DNA of 62,789 nt from DYGX01 sp035325905 (GTDB lineage: Bacteria; Chloroflexota; Anaerolineae; Aggregatilineales; Aggregatilineaceae). The stretch's first letter is position 1. Every line of letters begins with the position of its first letter. The notes beneath the pieces are model-generated. The model worked only from the letters and a program-made list of their open reading frames with translations, was not told the origin of the DNA and searched no databases. Location of the stretch: assembly GCA_035325905.1 (NCBI GenBank), contig DAOKYY010000011.1, positions 1 through 62,789 on the forward strand, written 5' to 3'. Below are positions 23,062-31,372 of this stretch, one piece after another. Position numbers and translations under genes: made by a program.

Positions 23062-24096
23062 ATGCACTTCGATCTGGCTCTGCTCGGATACGGGAACGTG
23101 GCGCGGGCGCTGGCGCGTCTGCTGCTGCGTAAGGAAACCACGCTGCGCGACGAATACGATCTGACCTTCCGCGTCACCGGGATCGCGACACGGTCGCATG
23201 GGCTGGCGATCGATGCGAACGGTCTGGACCTGGCGGAAACCCTGCGCCTGGTCGAGGCCCGCGAGCGGTTGGACGGCTTGCATCGCGGCGCGCCCGTGAG
23301 CGACACGCTGGCCTTTTTGCAGGCGTGCCCGGCGGACCTGGTGATGGAGGCCACGTGGCTGAACCCGCAGACCGGTCAGCCAGCAACCGACTACGTCCGC
23401 GCGGCGCTTGAAGCGGGGCGGCACGTCGTCACCGCCAACAAGGGGCCGATTGCGTTCGCCTACCGCGATCTGCGCGCCCTGGCCGCCCGCCAGAACGCCG
23501 GTCTGTTCTTCGAGAGCACCGTCATGGACGGCGCGCCGGTGCTTGGCATCGCGCGCGAGGGGCTGGTTGGCTCGACGGTCGAGCGCGTGCGGGGCGTGCT
23601 CAACAGCACGACGAACTACATCCTCACCGCGCTGGAGCAGGGCGTGTCGTTTGAAGATGCGGTCGCCGAGACGCAGCGGATGGGCATCGCCGAGGCTGAT
23701 CCGACTAACGACCTGGAGGGGTGGGACGCAGCGGTCAAGATCGTCGTGCTGGCGAATGTCATGATGGGCGCCGACCTGCGGCCCGCCGACGTGGATCGCA
23801 CCGGAATCACCCAGATCACCGCTGATCAGGCGCGTGACGCCCTTACGAGCGGCCAGCGCATCAAGCTGGTGTGCGAGGCGGTGCGCGAGGGCGAAGCCGT
23901 GCGCGCCAGCGTCCGCCCGACATGGCTGCCGCTCGACGACCCGCTGGCGCAGGTCGACAAGACCAGCAGCGCGGTCACGATCCAGACGGACACGCTGCAC
24001 CGGTTGACGATCATCGAGGGCGACACAGACCCGACCACCACGGCCTACGGCATGTTGGTCGACATGATCAATATCGCGCGCGGGCGCTACCGCTAG
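23062..24096 (+). CDS. hom: homoserine dehydrogenase
   Basis: The enzyme reduces aspartate semialdehyde to homoserine, the branch point to threonine and methionine. The 344-residue protein has an N-terminal NAD(P) motif LLGYGNVARAL, then ATWLNPQTG and the conserved VVTANKGPIAF. The catalytic-domain signatures are GVLNSTTNYIL and EADPTNDLEGWDAAVK (substrate and Asp/Lys catalytic residues). The C-terminal ACT domain of longer homologues is missing, as in short forms, so threonine feedback is not expected through this subunit. A purine-rich site (AGGGAAACGG) precedes the ATG at 23062. It lies divergent from the SAM-riboswitch metH operon. Confidence 0.92.
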   Translation: MHFDLALLGYGNVARALARLLLRKETTLRDEYDLTFRVTGIATRSHGLAIDANGLDLAETLRLVEARERLDGLHRGAPVSDTLAFLQACPADLVMEATWLNPQTGQPATDYVRAALEAGRHVVTANKGPIAFAYRDLRALAARQNAGLFFESTVMDGAPVLGIAREGLVGSTVERVRGVLNSTTNYILTALEQGVSFEDAVAETQRMGIAEADPTNDLEGWDAAVKIVVLANVMMGADLRPADVDRTGITQITADQARDALTSGQRIKLVCEAVREGEAVRASVRPTWLPLDDPLAQVDKTSSAVTIQTDTLHRLTIIEGDTDPTTTAYGMLVDMINIARGRYR

Positions 24097-24188
24097 CCCG
24101 TTGCGGGCGTGGCGCTTTCCAAATTCAGCGCCGCGATTATACTGACCATACGTCAGGTGGAGACCAACGCGCGCTGAGGCGCCACGAC

Positions 24189-24863
24189 ATGACCCTTCGT
24201 GATCGAGACAGCGGGAGCATGAACGCCAGCGACCAGAATCGCATCCATCAGCTCACATCTCACTATAGCCCTACCAATCCGCCCCAGCTTCCGCTCGATT
24301 TCGGTGATTATCTGTCGCTGCTGTGGCGGGCGGATCGGCACGCAGCGCAGCCACACCTCGTCCGCTACTACCAGGACTGCGCGCGCGCGCTGGCGAGGGC
24401 GATGGGCTTCGAGCGGCGCAGCCTGGGGCGCGTGATCCGCGCGAGCGAGCCAGGATCGATCTACCGCTCGCTGAGCAATGTCCCCTTCCGGGATACGAGC
24501 CGCTTGGAAGACGCCGTCGCGCGCAAGGCGGCGATTCACCAGCTCGCGCAGCTTCGCGCCGACGTGCTCGCCATCGGGTCGTACCAGCATGATTGGGTCG
24601 TGGGCTGGCCCGGCAGCGGCGTGCTAGATACGGAGCTGCGCGACCGCATTTTCGCGACCTTGTTCACCGCGCTGCGCGGCCAGTATAGCCACTTTGGGCG
24701 CCTGCTGCTGGTTGTGGATGTGGTTCTGCTGGAACTGCTGCTGCGCACGCGGCAGATGCCGGAATATTCGCTGGGGATGCTGATCGATCGCTTTGGCTAT
24801 CCCGACCCGGAAGACCCCGCCGTGCGCGCGCTCTATCGTGGTGAGCCGACCGGCTGGCAGTAG
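24189..24863 (+). CDS. unrecognised protein
   Basis: I do not recognise this 224-residue protein. It is soluble, rich in Arg, Leu and Asp, and probably mostly helical. The N-terminal 45 residues are polar. A basic central region holds ERRSLGRVIRASEPGSIYRS, and the C-terminal part has an amphipathic or hydrophobic stretch LLLVVDVVLLELLLRT (about 178-193). No catalytic motif, signal peptide or metal site is evident. An alternative ATG at 24219 follows a GGGAG but too closely. A TATACT at 24138-24143 with TTTCCA 16 bp upstream may be its promoter. The last 31 bp overlap the convergent GNAT gene. Confidence 0.6.
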   Translation: MTLRDRDSGSMNASDQNRIHQLTSHYSPTNPPQLPLDFGDYLSLLWRADRHAAQPHLVRYYQDCARALARAMGFERRSLGRVIRASEPGSIYRSLSNVPFRDTSRLEDAVARKAAIHQLAQLRADVLAIGSYQHDWVVGWPGSGVLDTELRDRIFATLFTALRGQYSHFGRLLLVVDVVLLELLLRTRQMPEYSLGMLIDRFGYPDPEDPAVRALYRGEPTGWQ

Positions 24864-25348
24864 TCGGGCGACGACACAGCGCGGTAGAGGTAGAGCACTG
24901 GCTCCGGGCCGGAAGCCAGGTCGAGCGTCACCACGCGCCCATCGCGAAATCCCAGGCGGCGGTATAGCTCAATTGCGCGCGGATTGGAGAGCGCCGCGCC
25001 GATTTCGAGCATCGTGGCGCCCAGGCCGCGCGCGGCCTGGGCGAGGTACTCGATCAGCCCGGTCCCGATGCGGTGGCCGCGCAGCGGCTCGCTGACGATC
25101 AGATCGCTGATCTCAGCGCAGTGCGGCCACAGCGTGAGCATGGCGAACGCGCACGGCTGGTTTTCCCGCAACGCGGTCACGGCGAGTCCGCGCCGCTGCT
25201 CGGCCAGCCGTTGGGCGCGGCGCAGCAGATCGATCACCACGTCGCGTGGGCGATCCGACCAGCAGGTCGCATTCAGCCCGTCGGCGTCGTCGAGCGCGAT
25301 TGGACGGAACACCACCCGATTGAGAAGGGGAGACAGCTCGCTGCTCAT
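24833..25348 (-). CDS. GNAT-family N-acetyltransferase
   Basis: The 171-residue protein has the GNAT fold signatures. The acetyl-CoA pyrophosphate-binding region reads SEPLRGHRIGTGLIEYL (R/Q-x-x-G-x-G/A type), the preceding beta strand is AEISDLIV, and the C-terminal motif NPRAIELYRRLGFRDG is the classic GNAT end. The substrate is unknown. The ATG at 25348 is preferred to upstream starts because AAGG lies just ahead and the domain begins within 12 residues. It converges with, and overlaps by 31 bp, the unknown gene at 24189. Confidence 0.88.
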   Translation of the reverse strand: MSSELSPLLNRVVFRPIALDDADGLNATCWSDRPRDVVIDLLRRAQRLAEQRRGLAVTALRENQPCAFAMLTLWPHCAEISDLIVSEPLRGHRIGTGLIEYLAQAARGLGATMLEIGAALSNPRAIELYRRLGFRDGRVVTLDLASGPEPVLYLYRAVSSPDYCQPVGSPR

Positions 25349-25503
25349 CAGAACCTTCTGAGTCTTGTCAGGCCGGCCGGCGGCGTATCTACCGGGACGC
25401 TGCGCGTGGGGCGACGAAAGCATACCACGTCCACGACGGCTGTCAACAGGGGTTCGGGCGGCGGCTGCCTCGCTTGCGTATCGCTTGCCACGCCGGTTGT
25501 TAC

Positions 25504-25531
25504 TTGACACCGACTGCTGCCCCGCTATCAT
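25504..25531 (+). promoter_or_regulatory. promoter of the fabG-asp23-nusB-tatC operon
   Basis: TTGACA (25504-25509), 16 bp, then TATCAT (25526-25531). This leaves an 80-nt leader before the fabG ATG, which has GAAGGAG upstream. Confidence 0.75.
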
Positions 25532-25617
25532 AGAGCCGTTCAGGGTGTTTCACCGGGCTGGGCGGCGCGCGGAGGTCCGGTGCGGCGCTTCCCTCACGCG
25601 AAGAAGGAGCAGGCTTA

Positions 25618-26364
25618 ATGGCAGAACTGACCGGGCGGGTCGCGATTGTCACCGGGAGCGGCCAGGGAATTGGGCACGCCGTGGCGCTCGAGCTGGCCCG
25701 GCGCGGTGCGATCGTCATCACCAACGACCTGAGCGGCTGCTGCGCCGACGACACGCTTGCGGAGGTTCGCGCCCTGGGCAGCGATGGGCTGGCGATCACG
25801 GCGGATGTGAGCGACCCGGCGCAGGTCGAGAGCCTGGTCGAGGCGGTGATCGCCAAGTTCGGCAAGGTCGATATTCTGGTTAACAACGCGGGCACGACGC
25901 GCGATAACCTGATGATGCGCATGCCCGAAGAAGACTGGGACCTCATTTTGCGCGTGAACCTGAAAAGCGCCTGGCTATGCTCAAAGGCCGTGCTGCGGCC
26001 CATGATGCGCAAGCGCTATGGGCGGATCATCAATATGTCGAGCGTCAGCGGGATCGCGGGGCAAGCCGGGCAGACGAATTACAGCGCGAGCAAGGCCGGG
26101 CTGATCGGCATGACGAAGGCGCTGGCGCGCGAGGTGGCCTCGCGCAATATCACCGTCAACGCTGTCGCTCCTGGCTTCATCCAGACCAAGCTGACCGAAA
26201 ACCTGCCGCAGGATATCCTTGATACGCTGGTGAATAGCATCCCGCTGGGGCGGTGGGGCACGGTGGACGACGTCAGTTATGCGGTGGCCTTCCTGGCTTC
26301 CGAGCAGGCCGGTTACATCACCGGGCACGTGCTGTCGGTCGATGGCGGCCTGGTGATGGGCTAA
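25618..26364 (+). CDS. fabG: 3-oxoacyl-[acyl-carrier-protein] reductase
   Basis: FabG reduces 3-oxoacyl-ACP with NADPH in fatty acid elongation. The 248-residue short-chain dehydrogenase has the cofactor motif VTGSGQGIG, NNAGTTRDNLMMRM (a typical FabG string), the catalytic Ser in NMSSVSG, YSASKAG (Tyr and Lys) and the end VDGGLVMG. Close relatives include other SDR reductases, but the TTRDNLMMRM string and overall length fit FabG. It heads an operon followed after 27 bp by the Asp23-like gene; no other fab genes are nearby. Confidence 0.9.
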   Translation: MAELTGRVAIVTGSGQGIGHAVALELARRGAIVITNDLSGCCADDTLAEVRALGSDGLAITADVSDPAQVESLVEAVIAKFGKVDILVNNAGTTRDNLMMRMPEEDWDLILRVNLKSAWLCSKAVLRPMMRKRYGRIINMSSVSGIAGQAGQTNYSASKAGLIGMTKALAREVASRNITVNAVAPGFIQTKLTENLPQDILDTLVNSIPLGRWGTVDDVSYAVAFLASEQAGYITGHVLSVDGGLVMG

Positions 26365-26391
26365 GCGCGTGGGAGAGAGGGGCCTGGCACG

Positions 26392-26775
26392 ATGAAAGCG
26401 GTGAGCGACGAAGTAAGCCCGCGCCACCCCAACGACACGGTGACTCTGGCGCCGGGCGTGCTGCTGACAATCGCGCGCAAGGCGACGCTGAGCGTGCCCG
26501 GCGTGCTGCGTATGGGCGGCACGCCGGGCGGCGTGGACCGGCTGTTCCGGCGCGTGCCGGCGGCCAACGGCGTGCAGATCGCGGTGGACGAGGGAACGGT
26601 CACGGCGCACCTGTATGTCGTGGCGGACCCGACGGTGAACCTGCGCGAGATGTGCGTCGAAGTCCAGAAGGCTGTCACGCGCTCGATCCGCGAGTTGTTG
26701 AGCATGAAAGTTGAGTCGGTGAACGTGCACGTCGAAGACGTCGACTTCGGCCTGCACACTGAACCCGAGGCGTGA
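26392..26775 (+). CDS. Asp23/Gls24-family protein
   Basis: The 127-residue protein matches the small Asp23/Gls24 (formerly DUF322, YloU/YqhY-like) family. The conserved start is LAPGVLLTIARKATLSVPGV, and the later strands are VTAHLYVVADPTVNLREM and ESVNVHVEDVDF. In Firmicutes these proteins relate to envelope stress and fatty acid metabolism, and yqhY lies between acc genes and nusB. Here the gene also sits between a fatty acid gene (fabG) and nusB, which favours a YqhY-like role. Confidence 0.85.
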   Translation: MKAVSDEVSPRHPNDTVTLAPGVLLTIARKATLSVPGVLRMGGTPGGVDRLFRRVPAANGVQIAVDEGTVTAHLYVVADPTVNLREMCVEVQKAVTRSIRELLSMKVESVNVHVEDVDFGLHTEPEA

Positions 26776-27278
26776 GACGCGCCCAGCCTCCAGGTAAGCG
26801 AAACGTGCCGATCACGGATTATCGCCATCTTGCCCGCAGCCTGGCGCTGCAAATCCTGTACGAACTGGACAGCACGAACCATGCGCGCGACGAGGTCCTT
26901 GCCACCCGTTTGGAAGGCGAAGGCGTGCGCCTGGAGACGCGCCAGCTCGTCACGCGCCTGGTGCACGGCGTGCTGGAACACCGCGAGGCGCTGAACGCGC
27001 TGATCCGCCGCTATACGCCCGAGCGCTCGCTCGATCTGCTGGCGGTCGTGGACCGCAATATTCTACGCATGGCGGTCTACGAGCTGGCCTTCGAGCAGGA
27101 CACCCCCGTGAAGGTCGTCATCAACGAGGCGGTCGAGCTGGCGAAGCTGTTTGGGGCGGAGACGACGGCGCGCTTCGTCAACGGCGTGCTAGGCTCGCTG
27201 GCGACGCACGAGCCGGATTTGCGGGCGGTGCTGACCGGCTCGGCCGAGAGCAGCCGCCGCCCGGAGAGCAAGCCCTGA
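26772..27278 (+). CDS. nusB: transcription antitermination factor NusB
   Basis: NusB binds boxA RNA with S10 (NusE) and supports rRNA antitermination. The 168-residue all-helical protein shows ARSLALQILYELD, RLVHGVLEHREALNALI, RNILRMAVYEL, VVINEAVELAKLFG and RFVNGVLG, the full set of NusB signatures. The frame begins with a GTG at 26772 that overlaps the previous stop by 4 bp. A GTG at 26805 with CAGGTAAG upstream would remove 11 residues and may be the true start. Confidence 0.93.
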   Translation: MRRAQPPGKRNVPITDYRHLARSLALQILYELDSTNHARDEVLATRLEGEGVRLETRQLVTRLVHGVLEHREALNALIRRYTPERSLDLLAVVDRNILRMAVYELAFEQDTPVKVVINEAVELAKLFGAETTARFVNGVLGSLATHEPDLRAVLTGSAESSRRPESKP

Positions 27279-27283
27279 CCTCT

Positions 27284-28099
27284 ATGCCTAACGCACCCGT
27301 TTCCCGCGATAAGCAGGTGGTGGCCGCGCCGCAGCGTTATGACGCCTGGCGCTCGCTGCGCGGCGAAGCCGACGACACCCCGCAGACTCTGTTCGAGCAC
27401 CTCAACGAGCTGCGCAAGCGCCTGTTTCGGGCGATCACGGCGCTGGTGGTGGGCGTACTCGCGTCCGCCGTCTTTACCAGCTCCATCCTGCGCTACCTGA
27501 TTCGCCCCTATGGCGAGCAGTTGCAGGTCTTGGGGCCAACCGAAAGCGTCGTGATGTACTTCCGGGTGGCGTTGCTGTCCGGCGCGATCCTGGCGATCCC
27601 GTATATCACGCTGCAGCTTTTCTTGTTCGTCGCGCCAGGGCTGACCCGGAAAGAGAAACGCTGGATTTATCTGGCGCTGCCCGCCACGACCGCGCTGTTT
27701 CTGATCGGCGTCGCTTTCGCGTGGTTCATCATGGTCCCGGCGGCGCTGGGCTTTTTGCAGGATTTCGAAAGCGAGATTTTCAAGGCCGAGTGGACGGCGG
27801 AGCGATACATCTCGTTCCTGACCTCGATCCTGTTCTGGATCGGCGTGGCGTTCGAGATGCCGGTGGTCGTATTTGTGCTCGCCCGGCTTGGGATCGTCGG
27901 CCCTCAACCGCTGATCCGCAACTGGCGGCTGGCCGTCGTCCTGATCACAGTCGCCGCCGCGCTGATCACGCCGACGGTTGACCCGTTCAACATGTTGTTG
28001 GTGATTGCGCCGTTGATCGTGCTGTATCTGCTCAGCATCGGATTGGCGATGGTGGCCTATCCGCGTGCGCTGCGAGCAGGCTCGCGCGCGCGGCGATAG
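27284..28099 (+). CDS. tatC: Sec-independent protein translocase TatC
   Basis: TatC is the twin-arginine signal receptor of the Tat pathway. The 271-residue protein has an extended N-terminus (about 40 residues) ending LFEHLNELRKRLFR, the conserved cytosolic entry motif. Six transmembrane helices follow, with FVAPGLTRKEKRW and a conserved Glu in FWIGVAFEMPVV. The late ALITPTVDPFN is also typical. It starts 5 bp after nusB. tatA/tatB are not in the window and must be encoded elsewhere. Confidence 0.95.
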   Translation: MPNAPVSRDKQVVAAPQRYDAWRSLRGEADDTPQTLFEHLNELRKRLFRAITALVVGVLASAVFTSSILRYLIRPYGEQLQVLGPTESVVMYFRVALLSGAILAIPYITLQLFLFVAPGLTRKEKRWIYLALPATTALFLIGVAFAWFIMVPAALGFLQDFESEIFKAEWTAERYISFLTSILFWIGVAFEMPVVVFVLARLGIVGPQPLIRNWRLAVVLITVAAALITPTVDPFNMLLVIAPLIVLYLLSIGLAMVAYPRALRAGSRARR

Positions 28100-28144
28100 A
28101 CGGCTGATCAAAGTTGCGGATAACCATTTAGGAGATATTTTGCG

Positions 28145-29470
28145 ATGCCAAAGACCCGTGTCGTGATTATGGGGGCCGCCGGACGCGACTTCCATAATTT
28201 TAACCTCTATTACCGGCGAAACGAGGCGTATGAAGTCGTCGCTTTCACGGCGACGCAGATTCCGGACATCGAAGGGCGAACCTATCCCCCGGAGCTGGCA
28301 GGCGCGCTGTATCCCGGCGGCATCCCGATCTACGAGGAAGCGGAGCTGAGCGCGCTCATTCGCGAGCACGACATCGACGAAGTCGTCTTCGCCTATTCTG
28401 ACGTGTCTCACGAGACGGTGATGCACAAGGCGAGCCAGGTGCTCGCCGCGGGCGCGGACTTCCGTCTGCTTGGCCCCAAGCATACGACGCTCAAGAGCAG
28501 CAAGCCGGTCGTCGGCGTGGGCGCGGTGCGCACCGGCTCCGGCAAGAGCCAGACCACCCGCACCGTCAGCGATGCGCTGCGCCGCCTGGGGTACACGGTC
28601 GCGGTCGTGCGCCACCCGATGCCTTATGGCGACCTCGCCAGGCAGAAAGTCCAGCGGTTCGCGGATTACGCCGACCTGGACCGCCACGACGTGACGATCG
28701 AGGAGCGCGAGGAATATGAGCCGCACCTCGATCGCGGGGTGGTTGTCTTCGCGGGCGTGGACTACGAGGCGATTCTGCGCGAGGCCGAGCAGGAAGCGGA
28801 CATCGTATTGTGGGACGGCGGCAACAACGACCTGCCGTTTTTCCAGCCGGACCTGTATTTCGTGGTGGTTGATCCACACCGGCCCGGTCACGAGCGCACT
28901 TATCACCCCGGCGAGGCGAATTTGCGGATGGCGGACGTGGTCGTGATTAACAAGGTCGATACCGCGCCGCCTGACGGCGTGCGGACGGTGCGCGAGAGCA
29001 TCCGCCAGTTGAATCCCGGCGCGACGGTGATCGAGGCTGCGTCCCCGACCTTTGTTGACGACGCCGAGGCGATTCGCGGCAAGAAAGTGCTGGTGATCGA
29101 GGACGGCCCGACGCTGACGCACGGCGAGATGGGCTATGGCGCGGGCGTGGTCGCGGCGCAGCGCTTCGGGGCGGGCGAGCTGGTCGATCCCCGGCCGTAT
29201 GCGGTTGGCAGCATCGCCGATACCTTCGCGAAGTATCCGACGACTGGGACGCTGCTCCCGGCGATGGGCTATGGGGCGAAGCAGCGCGCCGACCTGGAGC
29301 AGACGATCCGCAACACGCCGGCGGACCTGGTGCTGGTCGCCACGCCGATTGACCTAACGCGCGTCATCTCGATCGACAAGCCTTACCGCCGCGTGCGCTA
29401 CGAGTTGCAGGAACTGGGCAACCCGACGATCGCGGAGTTGCTCGAAGCCAGATTCGGCCGCAAGGGATAA
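28145..29470 (+). CDS. cyclic 2,3-diphosphoglycerate synthetase-like GTPase
   Basis: The 441-residue protein resembles the archaeal cyclic 2,3-diphosphoglycerate synthetase (Cpgs) and its widespread bacterial homologues. It opens with a Rossmann-like strand RVVIMGAAGRDFHNFN. A P-loop follows in GVGAVRTGSGKSQTTR (about 124-139), then VLWDGGNND (Walker B-like) and VVINKVDTA (NKxD guanine-specificity motif, about 263-271). In methanogens the product is a thermo- or osmoprotectant; whether bacterial members make it is not settled. AGGAGA precedes the ATG. A hairpin follows the stop codon. Confidence 0.8.
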   Translation: MPKTRVVIMGAAGRDFHNFNLYYRRNEAYEVVAFTATQIPDIEGRTYPPELAGALYPGGIPIYEEAELSALIREHDIDEVVFAYSDVSHETVMHKASQVLAAGADFRLLGPKHTTLKSSKPVVGVGAVRTGSGKSQTTRTVSDALRRLGYTVAVVRHPMPYGDLARQKVQRFADYADLDRHDVTIEEREEYEPHLDRGVVVFAGVDYEAILREAEQEADIVLWDGGNNDLPFFQPDLYFVVVDPHRPGHERTYHPGEANLRMADVVVINKVDTAPPDGVRTVRESIRQLNPGATVIEAASPTFVDDAEAIRGKKVLVIEDGPTLTHGEMGYGAGVVAAQRFGAGELVDPRPYAVGSIADTFAKYPTTGTLLPAMGYGAKQRADLEQTIRNTPADLVLVATPIDLTRVISIDKPYRRVRYELQELGNPTIAELLEARFGRKG

Positions 29471-29483
29471 CGAGAGATTGCGG

Positions 29484-29510
29484 GGGGCGCGCTCGGCTGT
29501 GGCGCGCCCC
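29484..29510 (+). terminator. hairpin after the cDPG-synthetase-like gene
   Basis: GGGGCGCGC (29484-29492) and GCGCGCCCC (29502-29510) form a perfect 9-bp stem 14 bp after the stop codon. There is no T run, so it may be a weak or factor-assisted terminator. Confidence 0.45.
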
Positions 29511-29569
29511 GTAGTCGTCACGCGTCGTCGTCACTCATCGTCGTATCACGGGATGGAGTTCTCAGCCAG

Positions 29570-30481
29570 TTGAAACCGGCGCTCATTGTTCACGGGGATG
29601 CCTGGGAGATCGAGGCCGCCAGCCATCCTGAGCGGCTGGCGGGCGTGCGCGCGGCGGTCGCCGCAGGCTGGGCGTTGCTTGAGGCGGGCGGCTCGGCGCT
29701 GGATGCAGTCGAGCGCGCCGTCGCGCTGATGGAAGATAACCCGGTCCTCAACGCCGGGGTCGGCAGCGCGCTGAACCGCGAAGGCGAGATCGAGCTGGAC
29801 GCGATCATCATGGATGGGCGGACGCTGGCGCTGGGCGCGGTCGCCGCCGTGCGCGGCATCACCAACCCGGTCAGGCTGGCGCGCCTGATCATGGAAGACA
29901 CCGAGCACAGCCTGCTGGTAGGCGAGGGCGCGCGCCGCTTCGCCTCGCTCAAGGGGATGCGGCTCTGCGCGCAGGCGGAGCTGACGACTCCGCGCGAGGT
30001 CGAGCGTTACCGCGAGTTCCAGCAGCAAGCCGCGTACCGCCCGGACGGCAGCCTGTCGCCGCACCCGATGGACACGGTTGGCGCGGTCGCGATCGACGCC
30101 GGGGGGAACGTCGCGGCGGCGACCTCGACCGGCGGCGTGCATTTCAAGATGCCGGGGCGGGTAGGGGATTCGCCGCTGGTTGGCTGCGGCGCCTATGCCG
30201 ACAATCGCGCGGGCGCGGCGGCGACGACCGGTCACGGCGAGAGCATCATGCGCGTCGTGCTGGCGAAAACGGCGACCGACGCGGCAGAGCGCGGCTTGAG
30301 CGCCTCCGAGGCGGCGGAGCACGCAATCCGCGTGCTGCATGAGCGCACCGGCGGCTACGGCGGGATCATCGTGGTTGACCGCGCGGGGCGCGTTGGTTAC
30401 GCGCACAACACGCCTCATATGGCGGTGGCCTGGGTGCAGGACGACGGGACGATCCACGCGCAAATCATGCGCGAGACGTAG
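29570..30481 (+). CDS. isoaspartyl peptidase / plant-type L-asparaginase (Ntn hydrolase), TTG start
   Basis: The 303-residue precursor of the IaaA/EcAIII family matures by self-cleavage before a Thr. Here the processing site is the HPMDTVGAVA region (Thr about 166), giving alpha and beta subunits. Other signatures are LEAGGSALDAVERAV, NPVLNAGVGSALN, CGAYADNRAGAAATTGHGE (beta-subunit substrate site) and a Gly-Gly near the end (GGYGGIIVVD). It removes beta-linked aspartyl peptides and asparagine side-chain amides. The usual His-Gly-Gly at the start is HGDAWEI here. The start is TTG at 29570 with GGAG 11 bp upstream; no in-frame ATG fits. Confidence 0.85.
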   Translation: MKPALIVHGDAWEIEAASHPERLAGVRAAVAAGWALLEAGGSALDAVERAVALMEDNPVLNAGVGSALNREGEIELDAIIMDGRTLALGAVAAVRGITNPVRLARLIMEDTEHSLLVGEGARRFASLKGMRLCAQAELTTPREVERYREFQQQAAYRPDGSLSPHPMDTVGAVAIDAGGNVAAATSTGGVHFKMPGRVGDSPLVGCGAYADNRAGAAATTGHGESIMRVVLAKTATDAAERGLSASEAAEHAIRVLHERTGGYGGIIVVDRAGRVGYAHNTPHMAVAWVQDDGTIHAQIMRET

Positions 30482-30493
30482 CGAAGGGACCCT

Positions 30494-31363
30494 ATGCGCG
30501 GCGGCTGGCAGGGACTCAAACATGCGGGCGGTCTGGCCGCGCTGATCGTGGCCGGGGCGCTGATCGCCGGGTGCGGCTCGACGCGCGACACGCCGCCCAC
30601 GCCGCTGCCAATCTACGTCACGGCGACGGACAGCCCGCTGGTGCTACCGATCGTCGCGACCGAAACGCCCTCGCCAACGCCTGAAGCGTCGCTCACGGCG
30701 GCGGCGCTGCTGCCTACGGCTGACCTCAGCACGCGCACGCCAACCCCCACGCGCCCCGCGCCGATCACCATGACGCCGACCTTCACGCCAACGGCGACCG
30801 ACACGCCCGGCACGCCGGGCGCTCCCGGAGCGTATGGCCCGGTAGGCGGCGGGGTGGACGCGGTGCTCGCCGGGGCGGAAGCGTGCGAGTCCGGGCCGCA
30901 GGGCGTCATGGGCGCGATCTACCAGAGCGATCCGGCCCTACAGGCGGCGCTCGGATGCCCGCTGGCAACAGCGGCGTTTCCGGTAGGCGGCGCGTACCAG
31001 CAATACCAGAACGGGCGCATGATCTGGGTGTCTTCGCTCGGCGCCGTGCCGCAGCCGGCGATCTACGCGCTGCTCAACGACGGTACGTACCAGCGGCTGA
31101 ACGACACGTTCGTCGAGGGCGTGGACCCGGAGAGCGTCGGCAGCGTCCCCCCCGAAGGGTTGCTAGAGCCGAGGCGCGGCTTCGGCAAGGCGTGGCGCGA
31201 GAACCCGCCCGTGCGCGACCGGATCGGGTGGGCGGCGGCGCCGGAGATGCCGGCCAGCGCGCAGGTGCTGCCGTTTGAGCGCGGCGAGATGATCGCGGTG
31301 GACAGCCTGGGGCAGACCTTCGTGTTCGTGTCCGGCGCGCCGGGCACGTGGACCGCGCGCTAG
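30494..31363 (+). CDS. secreted lipoprotein with Thr-Pro linker
   Basis: The 289-residue protein has a lipoprotein signal (helix about 12-25, lipobox LIAGC, Cys about 27). A long linker follows (about 33-112) of Thr/Pro/Ser units such as TPTPTRPAP, ending in a small Gly-Pro stretch. The C-terminal domain (about 118-289) contains two similar blocks with GCPL..AAFPVGGAYQQYQNG and the later RIGWAAAPE..QVLPFERGEMIAVDS. Each looks like a short beta unit where a Gly-Cys/Trp-x-x-A opening leads to an aromatic strand. Similar repeats occur in surface proteins of Chloroflexota; function unknown. GAAGGGA precedes the ATG. Confidence 0.7.
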   Translation: MRGGWQGLKHAGGLAALIVAGALIAGCGSTRDTPPTPLPIYVTATDSPLVLPIVATETPSPTPEASLTAAALLPTADLSTRTPTPTRPAPITMTPTFTPTATDTPGTPGAPGAYGPVGGGVDAVLAGAEACESGPQGVMGAIYQSDPALQAALGCPLATAAFPVGGAYQQYQNGRMIWVSSLGAVPQPAIYALLNDGTYQRLNDTFVEGVDPESVGSVPPEGLLEPRRGFGKAWRENPPVRDRIGWAAAPEMPASAQVLPFERGEMIAVDSLGQTFVFVSGAPGTWTAR

Positions 31364-31372
31364 CACCCGCCG

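Noticed and set aside
29077..29122. Minus-strand 681-codon frame 27077-29122 as a large gene
   Set aside because: It is antisense to nusB, tatC and the GTPase gene, all with clear motifs, and has no recognisable domain.
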